Source: Brevundimonas sp. MF30-B
GTDB taxonomy: Bacteria > Pseudomonadota > Alphaproteobacteria > Caulobacterales > Caulobacteraceae
DNA length: 64,000 nt
Direction of reading: 5' to 3'
NCBI RefSeq assembly: GCF_004683885.1
Contig: NZ_CP038440.1
Span: forward strand, 840,001 to 904,000
Below the pieces are notes generated by a model that was not told the origin of the DNA, made no database searches, and saw only the letters and a program-made list of their open reading frames with translations. The position numbers were made by a program, and so were the translations under genes. This document shows, in pieces, positions 40,542 through 49,920 of this stretch. How positions within the stretch are numbered: position 1 is the first letter of the stretch; the number at the start of each line of letters is the position of its first letter.

Positions 40542-42761
40542 CTAGCCGGCGCGCAGCTCGAAGCCGCCCTCCAGCCCCGTCTCGGCCGAGGGGGCGATCC
40601 AGACGGCGAAGCGGCCCGGTTCGGCGATCCACGTCAGGTCGCGGCCGACGAACTCCAGATCCCGGCGGGTCAGGGTGAAGGTCACGCGGCGGCTTTCGCC
40701 GGGCTGGAGCGCGACGCGCTGGAAGGCCTTCAGCTGGCGGATCGGGCGCGTCACCGAGGCGGCGCGGTCGTGGATGTACAGCTGCACGACCTCGTCGGCC
40801 GCGCGCGCACCGGTGTTGGACACCTGGGCCGACACCTGCAGCGCGCCGTCCCAGGCCAGGACGCCGTCGCCCACCTCCAGATCGGCGTAGTCGATGCGGC
40901 CATAGGTCAGGCCGTGACCGAAGGGCCAGGCGGCGATGTTCAGCGTCTCGCGATAGCGCGCCTTGAACTCCTCGCCATGCTCCAGGCTGAGCGGTGGGCG
41001 GCCGGTGACCTTGCGGTCGTAGTAGAAGGGCGACTGGCCCGTGTGGCGCGGGAAGCTGACCGGCAGGCGGCCCGACGGCGCATGATCGCCGAACAGGATG
41101 TCGGCCACGGCGTGGCCCGTCTCGGCGCCCAGGAACCAGGCGCACAGGATGGCCTCGGCCGACTGGGCCGCGCCGTCCAGCACCAGGGCGCGGCCGGACT
41201 TCAGGATCAGGACGATCGGCTTGCCGACGGCGGCGACCGCCTCGACCAGGGCGCGCTGCGGCGCCGGCAGGCCGATGTCGAGGCGCGACTGGGCCTCGCC
41301 CGACATGCGCTCGCCTTCGCCCACGACCAGAACAACGACGTCCGACGCCTGGGCCGCCTGGACCGCCGCCTCGATCCCGCCGTCGATGGCGCTTTCGGCG
41401 TCGCAGCCTTTGGCCACCTTCAGCGCCTGCGGATCGGCCAGGGCCGCGCGCAGGCCGTCCTCGATGCTGACGGCGTATTTCGGATGGCCGAACAGGACCC
41501 AGGGGCCGTTCAGGTGGTCGGGTCCGTCGATAAAGGGGCCGATCAGGGCGATGGCCTTGCCGGACTTGGGCAGGGGCAGCAGGTCGCCCCGGTTCTCCAG
41601 CAGCACCATGGAGCGCCGCCCGGCCTCGCGCGCCAGCTCGCGGTGCGCCGGCTCGTCGGTCGTTTCGGCCAGCGCCGGCGTCATGCGGTTGAACGGGTCG
41701 TCGAACAGGCCCAGCGCCTGCTTCAGCTTGAGCACCCGCCGCACCGAGGCGTCGACCTCGGCCTCGTCCACCTCGCCCGACCGCACCAGATCAGGCAGGT
41801 GCTCGGCGTAGAAGCCGGACGACATGCTCATGTCCACGCCGCCGTTGAAGGCCAGGCGCGCCGCGTCGCGCGCATCCTCGGCGAAGCCGTGGGCGATCAG
41901 CTCCATGTCGCCGGTGAAGTCCGAAACGACGAAGCCTTCGAAGCCCCATTCGCCGTGCAGCACCGTCTTGGTCAGCCAGGGATTGGCGTGGCACGGCACG
42001 CCGGCCAGGTCGTTGAAGGCCGCCATGGTCGACAGGGCGCCGGCCCTAAACGCGGCCTGGAAGGGCGGGAAATAGACCTCGCGCAGCGTGCGCTCGGACA
42101 CGTCGACGGAGTTGTAGTCCAGGCCCGCCACCGCCGCGCCGTAGGCGGCCAGATGCTTGGGGGTGGCCAGCATGGACTGGGCGTCGGAAAGGCCCTTGGC
42201 GCCCTGGAAGCCGCGCACCCGCGCCTCGGCCAGGATGCAGCCCAGAAGCACGTCCTCGCCCGCCCCCTCCACGCCGCGCCCCCAGCGCGCGTCGCGCGAG
42301 ACGTCGACCATGGGGGCGAAGTTCCAGGCGATGCCGGCGGCCGTCGCCTCGACCGCCGCCGCGCGCGCCGTGCGCTCGGCCAGGTCGGCGTCGAAGGCGG
42401 CGGCCTCGGCCAGGGGCGTGGGGAAGATGGTGCGGAAGCCGTGGATCACATCGGCGCCGAACAGCAGCGGAATCTTCAGCCGCGATTCCTCGACGGCGAC
42501 GCGCTGCATCTCGCGGTGCCAGGTCGCGCTGTCGCCGTTGAACAGGGCGCCGATGCGGCCTTCGCGGACGGCCTGGGCCTGTTCCTCGATCGAGCCGGGC
42601 ACAGCCTCGGGGTTCGCCGCCGTAGCCGGCGCCGGCGCAAGGGCCGCCGGCATGACCGTGAGCTGACCCGCCTTTTCCTCCAGCGTCATGCGCGCGATCA
42701 GGTTCTCGATCGGATCGAGCCCGGCGTCAGCGGCGATGGCGGGGGAGGACGAGTGGGTCAT
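40542..42761 (-). CDS. Glycoside hydrolase family 3 beta-glucosidase
   Basis: 739 residues, BglX-like. The N-terminal catalytic domain has TPKHLAAYG (K202-H203) and GFVVSDFTGD with the nucleophile D281. A C-terminal alpha/beta sandwich and fibronectin-III-like domain follow (GEGERMSGEAQSRLDIGLPAPQ, then PGESRRVTFTLTRRDLEFVG). It hydrolyses beta-glucosides, possibly other beta-glycosides. No signal peptide is obvious, so it may be cytoplasmic. The ATG at 42759-42761 matches the family start; a LacI-type operator lies 17 bp upstream. Confidence 0.92.
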   Translation of the reverse strand: MTHSSSPAIAADAGLDPIENLIARMTLEEKAGQLTVMPAALAPAPATAANPEAVPGSIEEQAQAVREGRIGALFNGDSATWHREMQRVAVEESRLKIPLLFGADVIHGFRTIFPTPLAEAAAFDADLAERTARAAAVEATAAGIAWNFAPMVDVSRDARWGRGVEGAGEDVLLGCILAEARVRGFQGAKGLSDAQSMLATPKHLAAYGAAVAGLDYNSVDVSERTLREVYFPPFQAAFRAGALSTMAAFNDLAGVPCHANPWLTKTVLHGEWGFEGFVVSDFTGDMELIAHGFAEDARDAARLAFNGGVDMSMSSGFYAEHLPDLVRSGEVDEAEVDASVRRVLKLKQALGLFDDPFNRMTPALAETTDEPAHRELAREAGRRSMVLLENRGDLLPLPKSGKAIALIGPFIDGPDHLNGPWVLFGHPKYAVSIEDGLRAALADPQALKVAKGCDAESAIDGGIEAAVQAAQASDVVVLVVGEGERMSGEAQSRLDIGLPAPQRALVEAVAAVGKPIVLILKSGRALVLDGAAQSAEAILCAWFLGAETGHAVADILFGDHAPSGRLPVSFPRHTGQSPFYYDRKVTGRPPLSLEHGEEFKARYRETLNIAAWPFGHGLTYGRIDYADLEVGDGVLAWDGALQVSAQVSNTGARAADEVVQLYIHDRAASVTRPIRQLKAFQRVALQPGESRRVTFTLTRRDLEFVGRDLTWIAEPGRFAVWIAPSAETGLEGGFELRAG

Positions 42762-42777
42762 GAGGCAGGCACGCGGA

Positions 42778-42791
42778 TGTAAACGGTTACA
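42778..42791 (-). promoter_or_regulatory. LacI/GalR-type operator before the GH3 gene
   Basis: TGTAAACGGTTACA is a perfect match to the symmetric TGTAAnCGnTTACA core of LacI-family operators. It lies 17 bp upstream of the beta-glucosidase start. No LacI-family gene is in the window. Confidence 0.7.
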
Positions 42792-42887
42792 GCCGCTATC
42801 GACCATCCCCGGCGCGCAAAGGCAATCGCCTTTTGAGTGTAGGCCGGCAATCCGACGCGTTGAGGACTGTCGATGTTCCGGCGAGGC

Positions 42888-43514
42888 TCAGCCGCCCATC
42901 TGCTTCTGCGCCTGGCGGAAATACTGCCAGCCGGTCCACAGGGTGATGACGGCGGCCAGCCAGATCAGGGCGTCGGCGATGAACTGGAAGGTCGGCAGCC
43001 AGTCGAACGACAGGCCGAAGCCGTCCCAGTTGCGGGCGAACAGCTGGAAGCCCAGCGCCACCAGCTGCAGGGTCGTCTTCCACTTGGCCAGCAGGGTGAC
43101 CGGCAGCTCGACCTCGCCGGCGGTGGTCTCGCGCAGGGCCGAGACGGCGAACTCGCGGAACAGGATCAGGCCGCAGGGAATGATGATCTGCGGCACCGAC
43201 CCGCTGGTCAGCACGCCCAGGATGGCGCCGGTCACCAGGATCTTGTCGGCGATGGGGTCCAGGATGGCGCCCCAGCGCGTCTCGGCGTTCCAGCGCCGCG
43301 CCAAAAAGCCGTCGATCCAGTCGGTCGAGGCCGCGATGACGAAGATCCAGAAGGCCGTCCGATAAAGGGCGAATTGGTCGTCAGGGCTCAGATAGGCCGA
43401 GGCGAACGGAAAGCCGCTGGTCGCCCCGGCCAGGATCAGGAACATCACCACCCCGGCCAGCAGACGGGCGGCGGTCAGGATGTTGGGGATAGGGTTGGCG
43501 CGATGGGCGGTCAT
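42888..43514 (-). CDS. pgsA: CDP-diacylglycerol-glycerol-3-phosphate phosphatidyltransferase
   Basis: 208-residue inner-membrane enzyme with four to five hydrophobic helices. The CDP-alcohol phosphotransferase motif DGx2ARx8Gx3Dx3D is intact in DGFLARRWNAETRWGAILDPIADK. It makes phosphatidylglycerophosphate, the first step to phosphatidylglycerol and cardiolipin. It is in the order carbonic anhydrase, pgsA, GH3 on the minus strand, with separate gaps of 76 and 126 bp. Confidence 0.95.
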   Translation of the reverse strand: MTAHRANPIPNILTAARLLAGVVMFLILAGATSGFPFASAYLSPDDQFALYRTAFWIFVIAASTDWIDGFLARRWNAETRWGAILDPIADKILVTGAILGVLTSGSVPQIIIPCGLILFREFAVSALRETTAGEVELPVTLLAKWKTTLQLVALGFQLFARNWDGFGLSFDWLPTFQFIADALIWLAAVITLWTGWQYFRQAQKQMGG

Positions 43515-43590
43515 GGACAGGCTCCGAAACTGCCGCCCGGTCTGCCACGGTTCGCGACGATAGGCGAGGGCGCGGGACGGACGCGGGGCC

Positions 43591-44226
43591 TCAGCCCATC
43601 ACGTCGAAACGGCCGTCCTTGCGCAGCAGGCGCAGCTGGCCCTTGGCGATGCCGAAATGCAGACCGATCAGCTCCAGCTTGCCGGCGGCCTCCCGCTCGG
43701 CGATCCAGGGGAAGGTGCGAAGGTTGGCCAGCGACAGGCGCACATTGGCTTCTTCGGACGCCTGCTCGACCTGATCGGCGGGCACGCCCCGGACCTGCTC
43801 GCGCACGCTGGGCGCCGCCATGCCGACCCAGGGGGCGACGAAGTCCTGGCAGCTCTCGGGCGCGCCGTTGACCATGGCGTTCACCCCGCCGCAGTGGGCG
43901 TGACCCATGACCACGATGCGCGACACCTCAAGCACCTTGACCCCGAATTCGAGCGCCGCCGACACGCCGTGCAGCCGACCATCGGGCTCATAGGGCGGCG
44001 CCAGATTGGCGACGTTGCGCACCACGAACAGCTCGCCAGGCGCCGCGTCGAAGATCAGGGCCGGATCGGCGCGGCTGTCGGAACAGGCGACGATCAGGGT
44101 GTGCGGCTTCTGCCCCTTGGCCAGAGCCTCGTACTCGGCCTTGGCTTCGGGCCAGCGGGTGTCGCGGAAGCGGTGATAGCCGTTCAGCAGCGGGTCGTTG
44201 GTCAAATCCGGCATGGCCCGCTTCAT
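43591..44226 (-). CDS. Beta-class carbonic anhydrase
   Basis: About 211 residues. CSDSRADP supplies the zinc Cys and the Asp-Arg dyad; GHAHCGG supplies the zinc His and Cys. It interconverts CO2 and bicarbonate for carboxylases and pH balance. The start is uncertain: ATG at 44226 gives MKRAMPDL, and ATG at 44214 gives MPDL, each with weak ribosome binding sites. Confidence 0.93.
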   Translation of the reverse strand: MKRAMPDLTNDPLLNGYHRFRDTRWPEAKAEYEALAKGQKPHTLIVACSDSRADPALIFDAAPGELFVVRNVANLAPPYEPDGRLHGVSAALEFGVKVLEVSRIVVMGHAHCGGVNAMVNGAPESCQDFVAPWVGMAAPSVREQVRGVPADQVEQASEEANVRLSLANLRTFPWIAEREAAGKLELIGLHFGIAKGQLRLLRKDGRFDVMG

Positions 44227-44257
44227 GCCTCATGACCGCGCCAGACGCCAGTCCGCC

Positions 44258-47200
44258 TCAGGGTCTGATGTCCGGCCTGCGGGCCAGGAAGGCCTCGAAT
44301 TTCTCCTCGGTGTCGATGTCGATGGCGAGGGCGCGACGAGTGTCCTCTACGCCGGCCTCGTCGCCTAGCGCGCGACGCGCCAGGCCGCGGCCGTACAGGG
44401 ACGCCGATTGATACGGCGCCAGGGCCAGGGCTTCCTCATAGGCCGCGCGCGCTTCTTCGAAACGATCCAGCTGGAGCAAGGCCATGCCCCGGCTGTCGAT
44501 GAAGGCGGCCTGGCCGGCTTCGGCGGCCGCCTCGCAATCTGCGAGAGCCCGTTCGAGGTCGAAGCCCAGAACACCCATGCTCCAGCAGATGTTGTTCAGC
44601 AGCGCCGGATCTCCGGCGGCCCATCGGCGCAGGACGTCGTAGTCCTCTCGGGCACCTTCTGAATCCCCTGCATGCTGACGGCTCTCGGCGCGCAGGGTCA
44701 GGACGCCGTCGGCGTCCGGCGCCGCGAGCAGGGCGGCGTCAAGAGCCGCAAGGGCGTCGGCAGGCCGGCCCTGGTCGCGGCTCAGGCGCACCAGGGCTGT
44801 CAGGGCGACGACGTCCGCCGGCTCCTTGTCCAGGCGTTCGTCGATCAGAGCCCGCGCCTCGTCCGTTCTCTGCAGCCGGCGCAGCGTGCGCAACTCGCCA
44901 TAGAGGCCGGTGCTGCTGCTGGGATGGGCGGATTTGAGCGCGCGGTAGTCGGCGAGGGCCCGATCCAGGCGGCCAAGGTGGTAGTAGCCGGCCGCGCGGC
45001 CTGCGAGCGCCTCGAAGTTGCCCGGCTCAAGCCTGAGGGCGACCGAATAGCTGACGACGGCTTCGCCGTGGCGACCTTCGATCCGAGCCAGGCGGCCCTG
45101 GCCGGTTGCTGCGGCCGCGTCGGCGGGATCAAGCTCGGCGGCGCGGTCGAAGTCGGCGGCGGCTCCGGCGTAGTCGCGCAACGTAAGGCGGACCATGGCG
45201 CGCGCCTTGAGCGCAGCCCCATCTTCGGGCGCGCGCTCGATCGCGGTGTCCAGCAGGGCTGCGGCGCCTGCCGCGTCGCCGATCTGGCGCAGTTGGTTGG
45301 CGCGTCGGACCAGTTCATCGACATCGCTGTCGCCGGCGTCCAGCCGGGCCCTGTCGCCGGCGGTGGCGACGTAATCGGCCGGCGCGCGCAGGCGCACAGT
45401 TGTCGCGGTCGCGGTCTCGGCCCGCTTGCGAGACGCCGCCATGTCGGCGGCGCTCATTTCGTGCGTGAGACTAACCTGGGTGACGGCGGCTTCCGCGACG
45501 CCGTCCACGATCCGGGCGGTCCGAGACAGGCGGTAGGCCGCGTCCTCGATCGTCTGATCTCCGCCTTCGAGGCGGAAGCCGCGGCCCTCTTCCGGCAGGG
45601 TCACGCGCGTCACGGCACGCATCATGAACGGGTGAGCGATCGCATAAGGATGATCCTTGAAGGCCGCGAAGAGGCCGCGCCGCTCGTCCCCCGTCGGCGT
45701 GATCAGGGCGGTGCCCTCAAGCGCCATCAAGCGTCCGCCCGAGTTGTTGATCCAGGCCAGACGGGTCTTTCCACGCAGGGTCATCCGAAAGATGTTGGCG
45801 TCGTCGTCGTAGTGGGTGTCCACTCCATCGATGGTGGTCGTGCTGTCGTTCGCGTCCATCATGGACAGCATCAGCGTCTGCAGTTGATCGCGGGGGATGG
45901 CTCCAATCTGGCTGCGCACCGCAACGGCCATGTCGCCGGCGTAGGCGAAGGTGACGACCATGGGCGAGTCCGCGTCCAGCCCTGCCGAAGCATCGACTTG
46001 AAAGGTCGTCTCCAGATTCGGCTTGGTGGCCGGGGGCTGATCTATGGCGACAAGGTCGGCGCCGTCTTCGCGCACCGGCAAGGCCCAGCGGAAGGATGGA
46101 GCGGGGAGGTCGGCCAGGGCCCTGTCGCCGGCGCCCGTGCCGTCCATCCAATAGGTCACGCCGTCGATCTCAGCGCGCACGATCACATGATCGAACCAAC
46201 TGACCAGCGGAAGGCGCTCGGGCAGGCCGTCTCCCATCTGGGTGCTGACCATGGCGGCCTCGGCCTCGATGCCCAAGCCGCGCAGCAGGGCCATCAGCAG
46301 CACCGTCTTGCCCTTGCAGTCGCCGAACCGACTGCGCCAGACCTCGTCGGCCGCGGTGGGGACGTATCCGCCTTCGCCCATCGACAGGGCGACGTAGCGC
46401 ACCTGGTCCTGGACCAGGCGCAGGGCCGCGGCGGCGCGCTCCACGTCCGTCGAATGGGCGCTGCGGATACGCTCGATCTCGGCGTGCAGAGGCGACGTCT
46501 CCTCCAGTGTCGAACTCCGGAGATAGAGCGGCGCCATCAGGCGCGATGGCGCGCGCCAGTCCTGGAAGTCGCTGAACTGCGCAATGCGGAGCATCTGGAA
46601 GCGCGCGGGCAGATCGCTTGGAAAGCGGTCGGGCGCCAGATCCGTGACATCGACCTCGAACACGCGGTCGCGGCCGACCCGGCGGATCGGGAGATCGCTC
46701 CACGGAGCGGTCACCTGGGTGCGAACCGGCTGATCCTCGGGCCAGCTTACGCGCAGTCGGTAGCGATCGATCGTCACGCCGGACGCCCCGGACGTCAGCA
46801 ACTCCCGATGCGGCGCCAGAACGCCCCCGGTGTCATGGATGGTGAAGGCCGTCTCCAGAATGTCGCCCACCCGAAGATCGCGAGGCTGCAAGCTGGCGGT
46901 CAGGGTTCCGTCCAGCATCGACTGCTCGAGATTGCTCTCGCGCCGCAGCACCTCGAACGTCTGGCCGTCGAGCGCGTCGATCACCTGATCGCCGCGTATG
47001 ATGCGGATCGCATGGACCTGCACTGTCTCTCGCGCAGGATTCCAGACGGCGCTGACGACGCTGGCGTGGCTCAGGCCCTAGCTGGTCTGGATGCGCGACC
47101 GCCGCAGGGTGTAGGTGCGCACGCCGTCAGAGTCCAAGCGGACCTGCTGATCCGAGGCCAGCAGACGGATCGGCGCGTCGTCAGCGGGCGGCGTCCGGTC

Positions 47201-47320
47201 GGAGAGAGGCATGGGCAGAACCCAGGAGGGCGTCGGCGCGCGCTCCACCTCCTGAGCCTCCGCAAGGGCCGCAGGAATCAGCAAGGCGGCCGCGAACACG
47301 GCCAGACGCCAGAACTTCAT
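44258..47320 (-). pseudogene. DUF3857/transglutaminase/TPR protein interrupted by one amber codon
   Basis: A single frame of 1021 codons runs from ATG 47318-47320 (GGGGG ribosome site upstream) to 44258, broken only by TAG at 47078-47080 (codon 81). The protein would have a signal peptide, a DUF3857 domain (VHAIRIIRGDQVIDALDGQTFEVLRRESNLEQSMLDG), a transglutaminase-like domain with catalytic FGDCKGK, SWFDHVIV and WMDGT, and about ten C-terminal TPR units. Sequence on both sides of the TAG keeps the family pattern (RRSRIQTS, then GLSHASVVSAVWNP). The break could be a true mutation or a sequencing error. Confidence 0.85.
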
Positions 47321-47394
47321 TGGAAAACCCCCGTTTGACGGAAGGTCTAGCACGACCTTGGGCTGTCTCAAGGGGGGCGGCGTGTCGCGCCGGC

Positions 47395-49281
47395 TCAGGC
47401 CTTGCGGAAGAAGGCGTGGATGCGTTCCGCCAGGGCGCGGTTGATTCCCTCGACCTTTTCCAGATCGACCACCGAAGCGCGGCCGACGCCCTTGGCCGAG
47501 CCGAAGGCGTGCAGCAGGGCGCGCTTGCGGCCGGGGCCGACGCCGTCGATCTCGTCCAGCGGGTTCTTCTTGATGTCCATGGAGCGTCGCTTGGCGTGGG
47601 CGCCGTTGGCGAACCGGTGCGCCTCGTCGCGCAGCCGCTGCAGATAATAGAGGGCAGGCGACTTCAGCGGCAGCATGAAGGGCGGCTTGCCGGGCATGAA
47701 GAACCGCTCCAGGCCGGCGTCGCGGTCCGGGCCCTTGGCCACGCCGACCACGGTGATGTCGTCCACCCCCAGGTCGGCCATGACCGCCAGCACCTCGGCC
47801 AGCTGACCCGCGCCGCCGTCGACCAGCAGCAGGTCGGGCCGCACCACCTCCTCGCCGGCCTCTTCTTCCTTCACCAGGCGGGCGAAGCGGCGGCGCATGA
47901 CCTCACGCATCATGCCGTAGTCGTCGCCGGGGGTCAGGTCTTCGCCGCGGATGTTGAACTTGCGGTATTGCGACTTCTGAAAGCCCTCGGGACCGGCGAC
48001 GATCATGCCGCCGACGGCGTTCGAGCCCGAGATGTGGGCGTTGTCATAGACCTCGATCCGCTCGGGACGGGCCTCCAGGCCGAAGGCCTCGCACACTTCG
48101 TCCAGGATCTTGCCCTGAGCCGACCCTTCCGCCAGCCGCCGGCCCAGGGCCTCGCGCGCATTGGTGTGGGCGTGGCGCACCAGGTCGGCCCGCTGGCCGC
48201 GCAGGGGCTTTTCGATGGTCACCACGCGGCGACCGTCCGACTGCTTGGCCTTCATCGAAAAGGCCTCTTCCAGCAGTTCCTTCTCGTGCGGACGGACATT
48301 GGACAGGATCTGACGCGGGACCGGCTTGTCCTCGTAGAATTGGCCGAGGAAGGCGGCCAGAATCTCCGGGTCGGTGTCGGCCTTGTCCACGCGCGGGAAA
48401 TAGGCGCGCCCGCCCCAGTTCTGACCGCCGCGATAGAAGAAGACCTGGACGCAGGCCTGGCCGCCCTCGGCGTGCAGGGCGAAGACGTCGGCCTCGGCCA
48501 CGCCGTCGGCCGCGACGGAGTTCTCCATGGCGATGGCCGACAGCGCCCGGATGCGGTCGCGCACCCGCGCCGCCTGCTCGAAATCCATGGCGTCCGAGGC
48601 CGCCTGCATCTCCTTGGACAGACGGCCGATCACCGCTCGCGATTTACCGCGCAGGAATTGCTCGGCCTCGGTGACCAGTTCGCCATAGTCCTCGAGACTG
48701 ATCAGGCCCGTGCAGGGCGCCGAGCAGCGCTTGATCTGGTGCAGCATGCAGGGCCGCGTGCGGGTCTCATAGACGCTGTCCGAGCAGGACCGCAGCAGAA
48801 AGGCCTTCTGCAGCGTGGTCAGGGTGCGGTTGACCGCCCAGGTCGAAGCGAAGGGGCCGAAATAGTCGCCGGGGATGGTGTGAGCGCCCCGGTGCTTGCG
48901 CACCTGAGGCGCGCGGTGGTCGCGCCGGATCATCAGTTCGGCGAAGGACTTGTCGTCGCGCAGCACCACGTTGAAGCGCGGCTTCAGCTTCTTGATGAAG
49001 TTGGATTCCAGCAGCAGCGCCTCGGTCTCGGACGCCGTGACCACCAGCTCCATCGACCGCGTCAGCGACACCATCAGGCCGATGCGCTGGGTGTGGAACC
49101 GGCCCTGTGCATACTGGACGATGCGCTTCTTCAGACTGCGCGCCTTGCCCACATACAGGCAGGCGCCGTCCTCGCCGTACATGCGGTAGACGCCCGGCTT
49201 GTCGGGCGCGCGCTTGGCCTCGTCGCGGATCAGGTCCGCGGCGACCAGGGCAGGGGCGGGGGAATCGTCAGCGGGCGTCAC
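47395..49281 (-). CDS. uvrC: Excinuclease ABC subunit C
   Basis: 628 residues. The N-terminal GIY-YIG nuclease (PGVYRMYGEDGACLYVGKARSL, about 29-50) makes the 3' incision, the UVR motif near 210-245 (MDFEQAARVRDRIRAL) binds UvrB, the RNase H-like domain has DNAHISGSNAVGGMIV and LLLVDGGAGQL for the 5' incision, and a helix-hairpin-helix pair ends the protein (LDEIDGVGPGRKRALLHAFGS). It works with UvrB, encoded 10 kb away on the other strand. Confidence 0.97.
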   Translation of the reverse strand: MTPADDSPAPALVAADLIRDEAKRAPDKPGVYRMYGEDGACLYVGKARSLKKRIVQYAQGRFHTQRIGLMVSLTRSMELVVTASETEALLLESNFIKKLKPRFNVVLRDDKSFAELMIRRDHRAPQVRKHRGAHTIPGDYFGPFASTWAVNRTLTTLQKAFLLRSCSDSVYETRTRPCMLHQIKRCSAPCTGLISLEDYGELVTEAEQFLRGKSRAVIGRLSKEMQAASDAMDFEQAARVRDRIRALSAIAMENSVAADGVAEADVFALHAEGGQACVQVFFYRGGQNWGGRAYFPRVDKADTDPEILAAFLGQFYEDKPVPRQILSNVRPHEKELLEEAFSMKAKQSDGRRVVTIEKPLRGQRADLVRHAHTNAREALGRRLAEGSAQGKILDEVCEAFGLEARPERIEVYDNAHISGSNAVGGMIVAGPEGFQKSQYRKFNIRGEDLTPGDDYGMMREVMRRRFARLVKEEEAGEEVVRPDLLLVDGGAGQLAEVLAVMADLGVDDITVVGVAKGPDRDAGLERFFMPGKPPFMLPLKSPALYYLQRLRDEAHRFANGAHAKRRSMDIKKNPLDEIDGVGPGRKRALLHAFGSAKGVGRASVVDLEKVEGINRALAERIHAFFRKA

Positions 49282-49296
49282 GCAGCCAATATAGGG

Positions 49297-49743
49297 TCAG
49301 AAGCGCCGCACCATCACCACCCCGGCGATGACCAGGGCCACGCCGCCGATCCGACCCCAGTTGATCGGCTGCCTGGGGGCGCCGAACGCGCCGAAATGGT
49401 CCAGGATCAGACTGATCAGCAGCTGGCCCGCCACCATCAGGGTGATGGTCAGGGCGACGCCCAGACGCGGCACGCCCCAGGTCGCGGCCACCACGAAGAT
49501 CACGCCATACAGCCCGCCGATCCAGGCGTACCAGGGCAGGCCCCGCGCCGCCGCCCAGTCGGGCCGGCTCTGGAACATCAGGGCCAGCAGGCCCAGCGCG
49601 GCCGTGCCCACGGCGAACGAGATGAAGGCGGCGTTCACCGGGCTTCCCACCGCCGTCATCAGCTTGGCGTTGGTCGGCGCCTGCAGCGCGGTCGCGCCGC
49701 CGGCCAGGACAATGGCGATCATGGAAATCAGCGCGGGGTTCAT
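49297..49743 (-). CDS. DMT-superfamily membrane protein (DUF606/YdcZ)
   Basis: 148 residues with five predicted membrane helices, beginning MNPALISMIAIVLAGGATALQAPTNAKLMTAVGSPVNAAFISFAVGTAAL, which is the DUF606 family opening. QLLISLILDHFGAFG is also conserved. Small multidrug-like transporters; substrate unknown. It is just upstream of uvrC (15 bp) on the same strand. Confidence 0.9.
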   Translation of the reverse strand: MNPALISMIAIVLAGGATALQAPTNAKLMTAVGSPVNAAFISFAVGTAALGLLALMFQSRPDWAAARGLPWYAWIGGLYGVIFVVAATWGVPRLGVALTITLMVAGQLLISLILDHFGAFGAPRQPINWGRIGGVALVIAGVVMVRRF

Positions 49744-49839
49744 CCTCTTCCACTAGCAGGAACCGTTCGGTGCGGAAGGGGCTTCGGCTTGAACGAAAAG
49801 GCCAGTCGCCGTATGGCCTGACCCGAACAGGAGCCTCCC

Positions 49840-49920
49840 ATGCTGGCCATCGCCGTCATCTTCGGATTCATCGCCGTCCTCGCCGCCATCAACTTCTTCG
49901 AGTTCGGCTCGGTTGACTGA
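49840..49920 (+). CDS. 26-residue membrane peptide before the pteridine reductase
   Basis: A small frame, MLAIAVIFGFIAVLAAINFF and then EFGSVD. It has a strong CAGGAG ribosome site seven bases before the ATG, one hydrophobic helix and an acidic end. Its TGA overlaps the start region of the next gene (TTG at 49913), suggesting coupled translation. Function unknown; it could be a genuine microprotein or a translational leader. Confidence 0.55.
   Translation: MLAIAVIFGFIAVLAAINFFEFGSVD

Noticed and set aside
47023..47025. GTG restart for the DUF3857 protein after the amber codon
   Set aside because: It lies inside the conserved domain and lacks a ribosome binding site.
44672..47338. 888-codon open frame antisense to the DUF3857 gene
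   Set aside because: Shadow of the minus-strand gene, which has recognisable domains.
47320..49821. 833-codon open frame antisense to uvrC and the DMT gene
   Set aside because: Both real genes lie on the minus strand with strong family matches.
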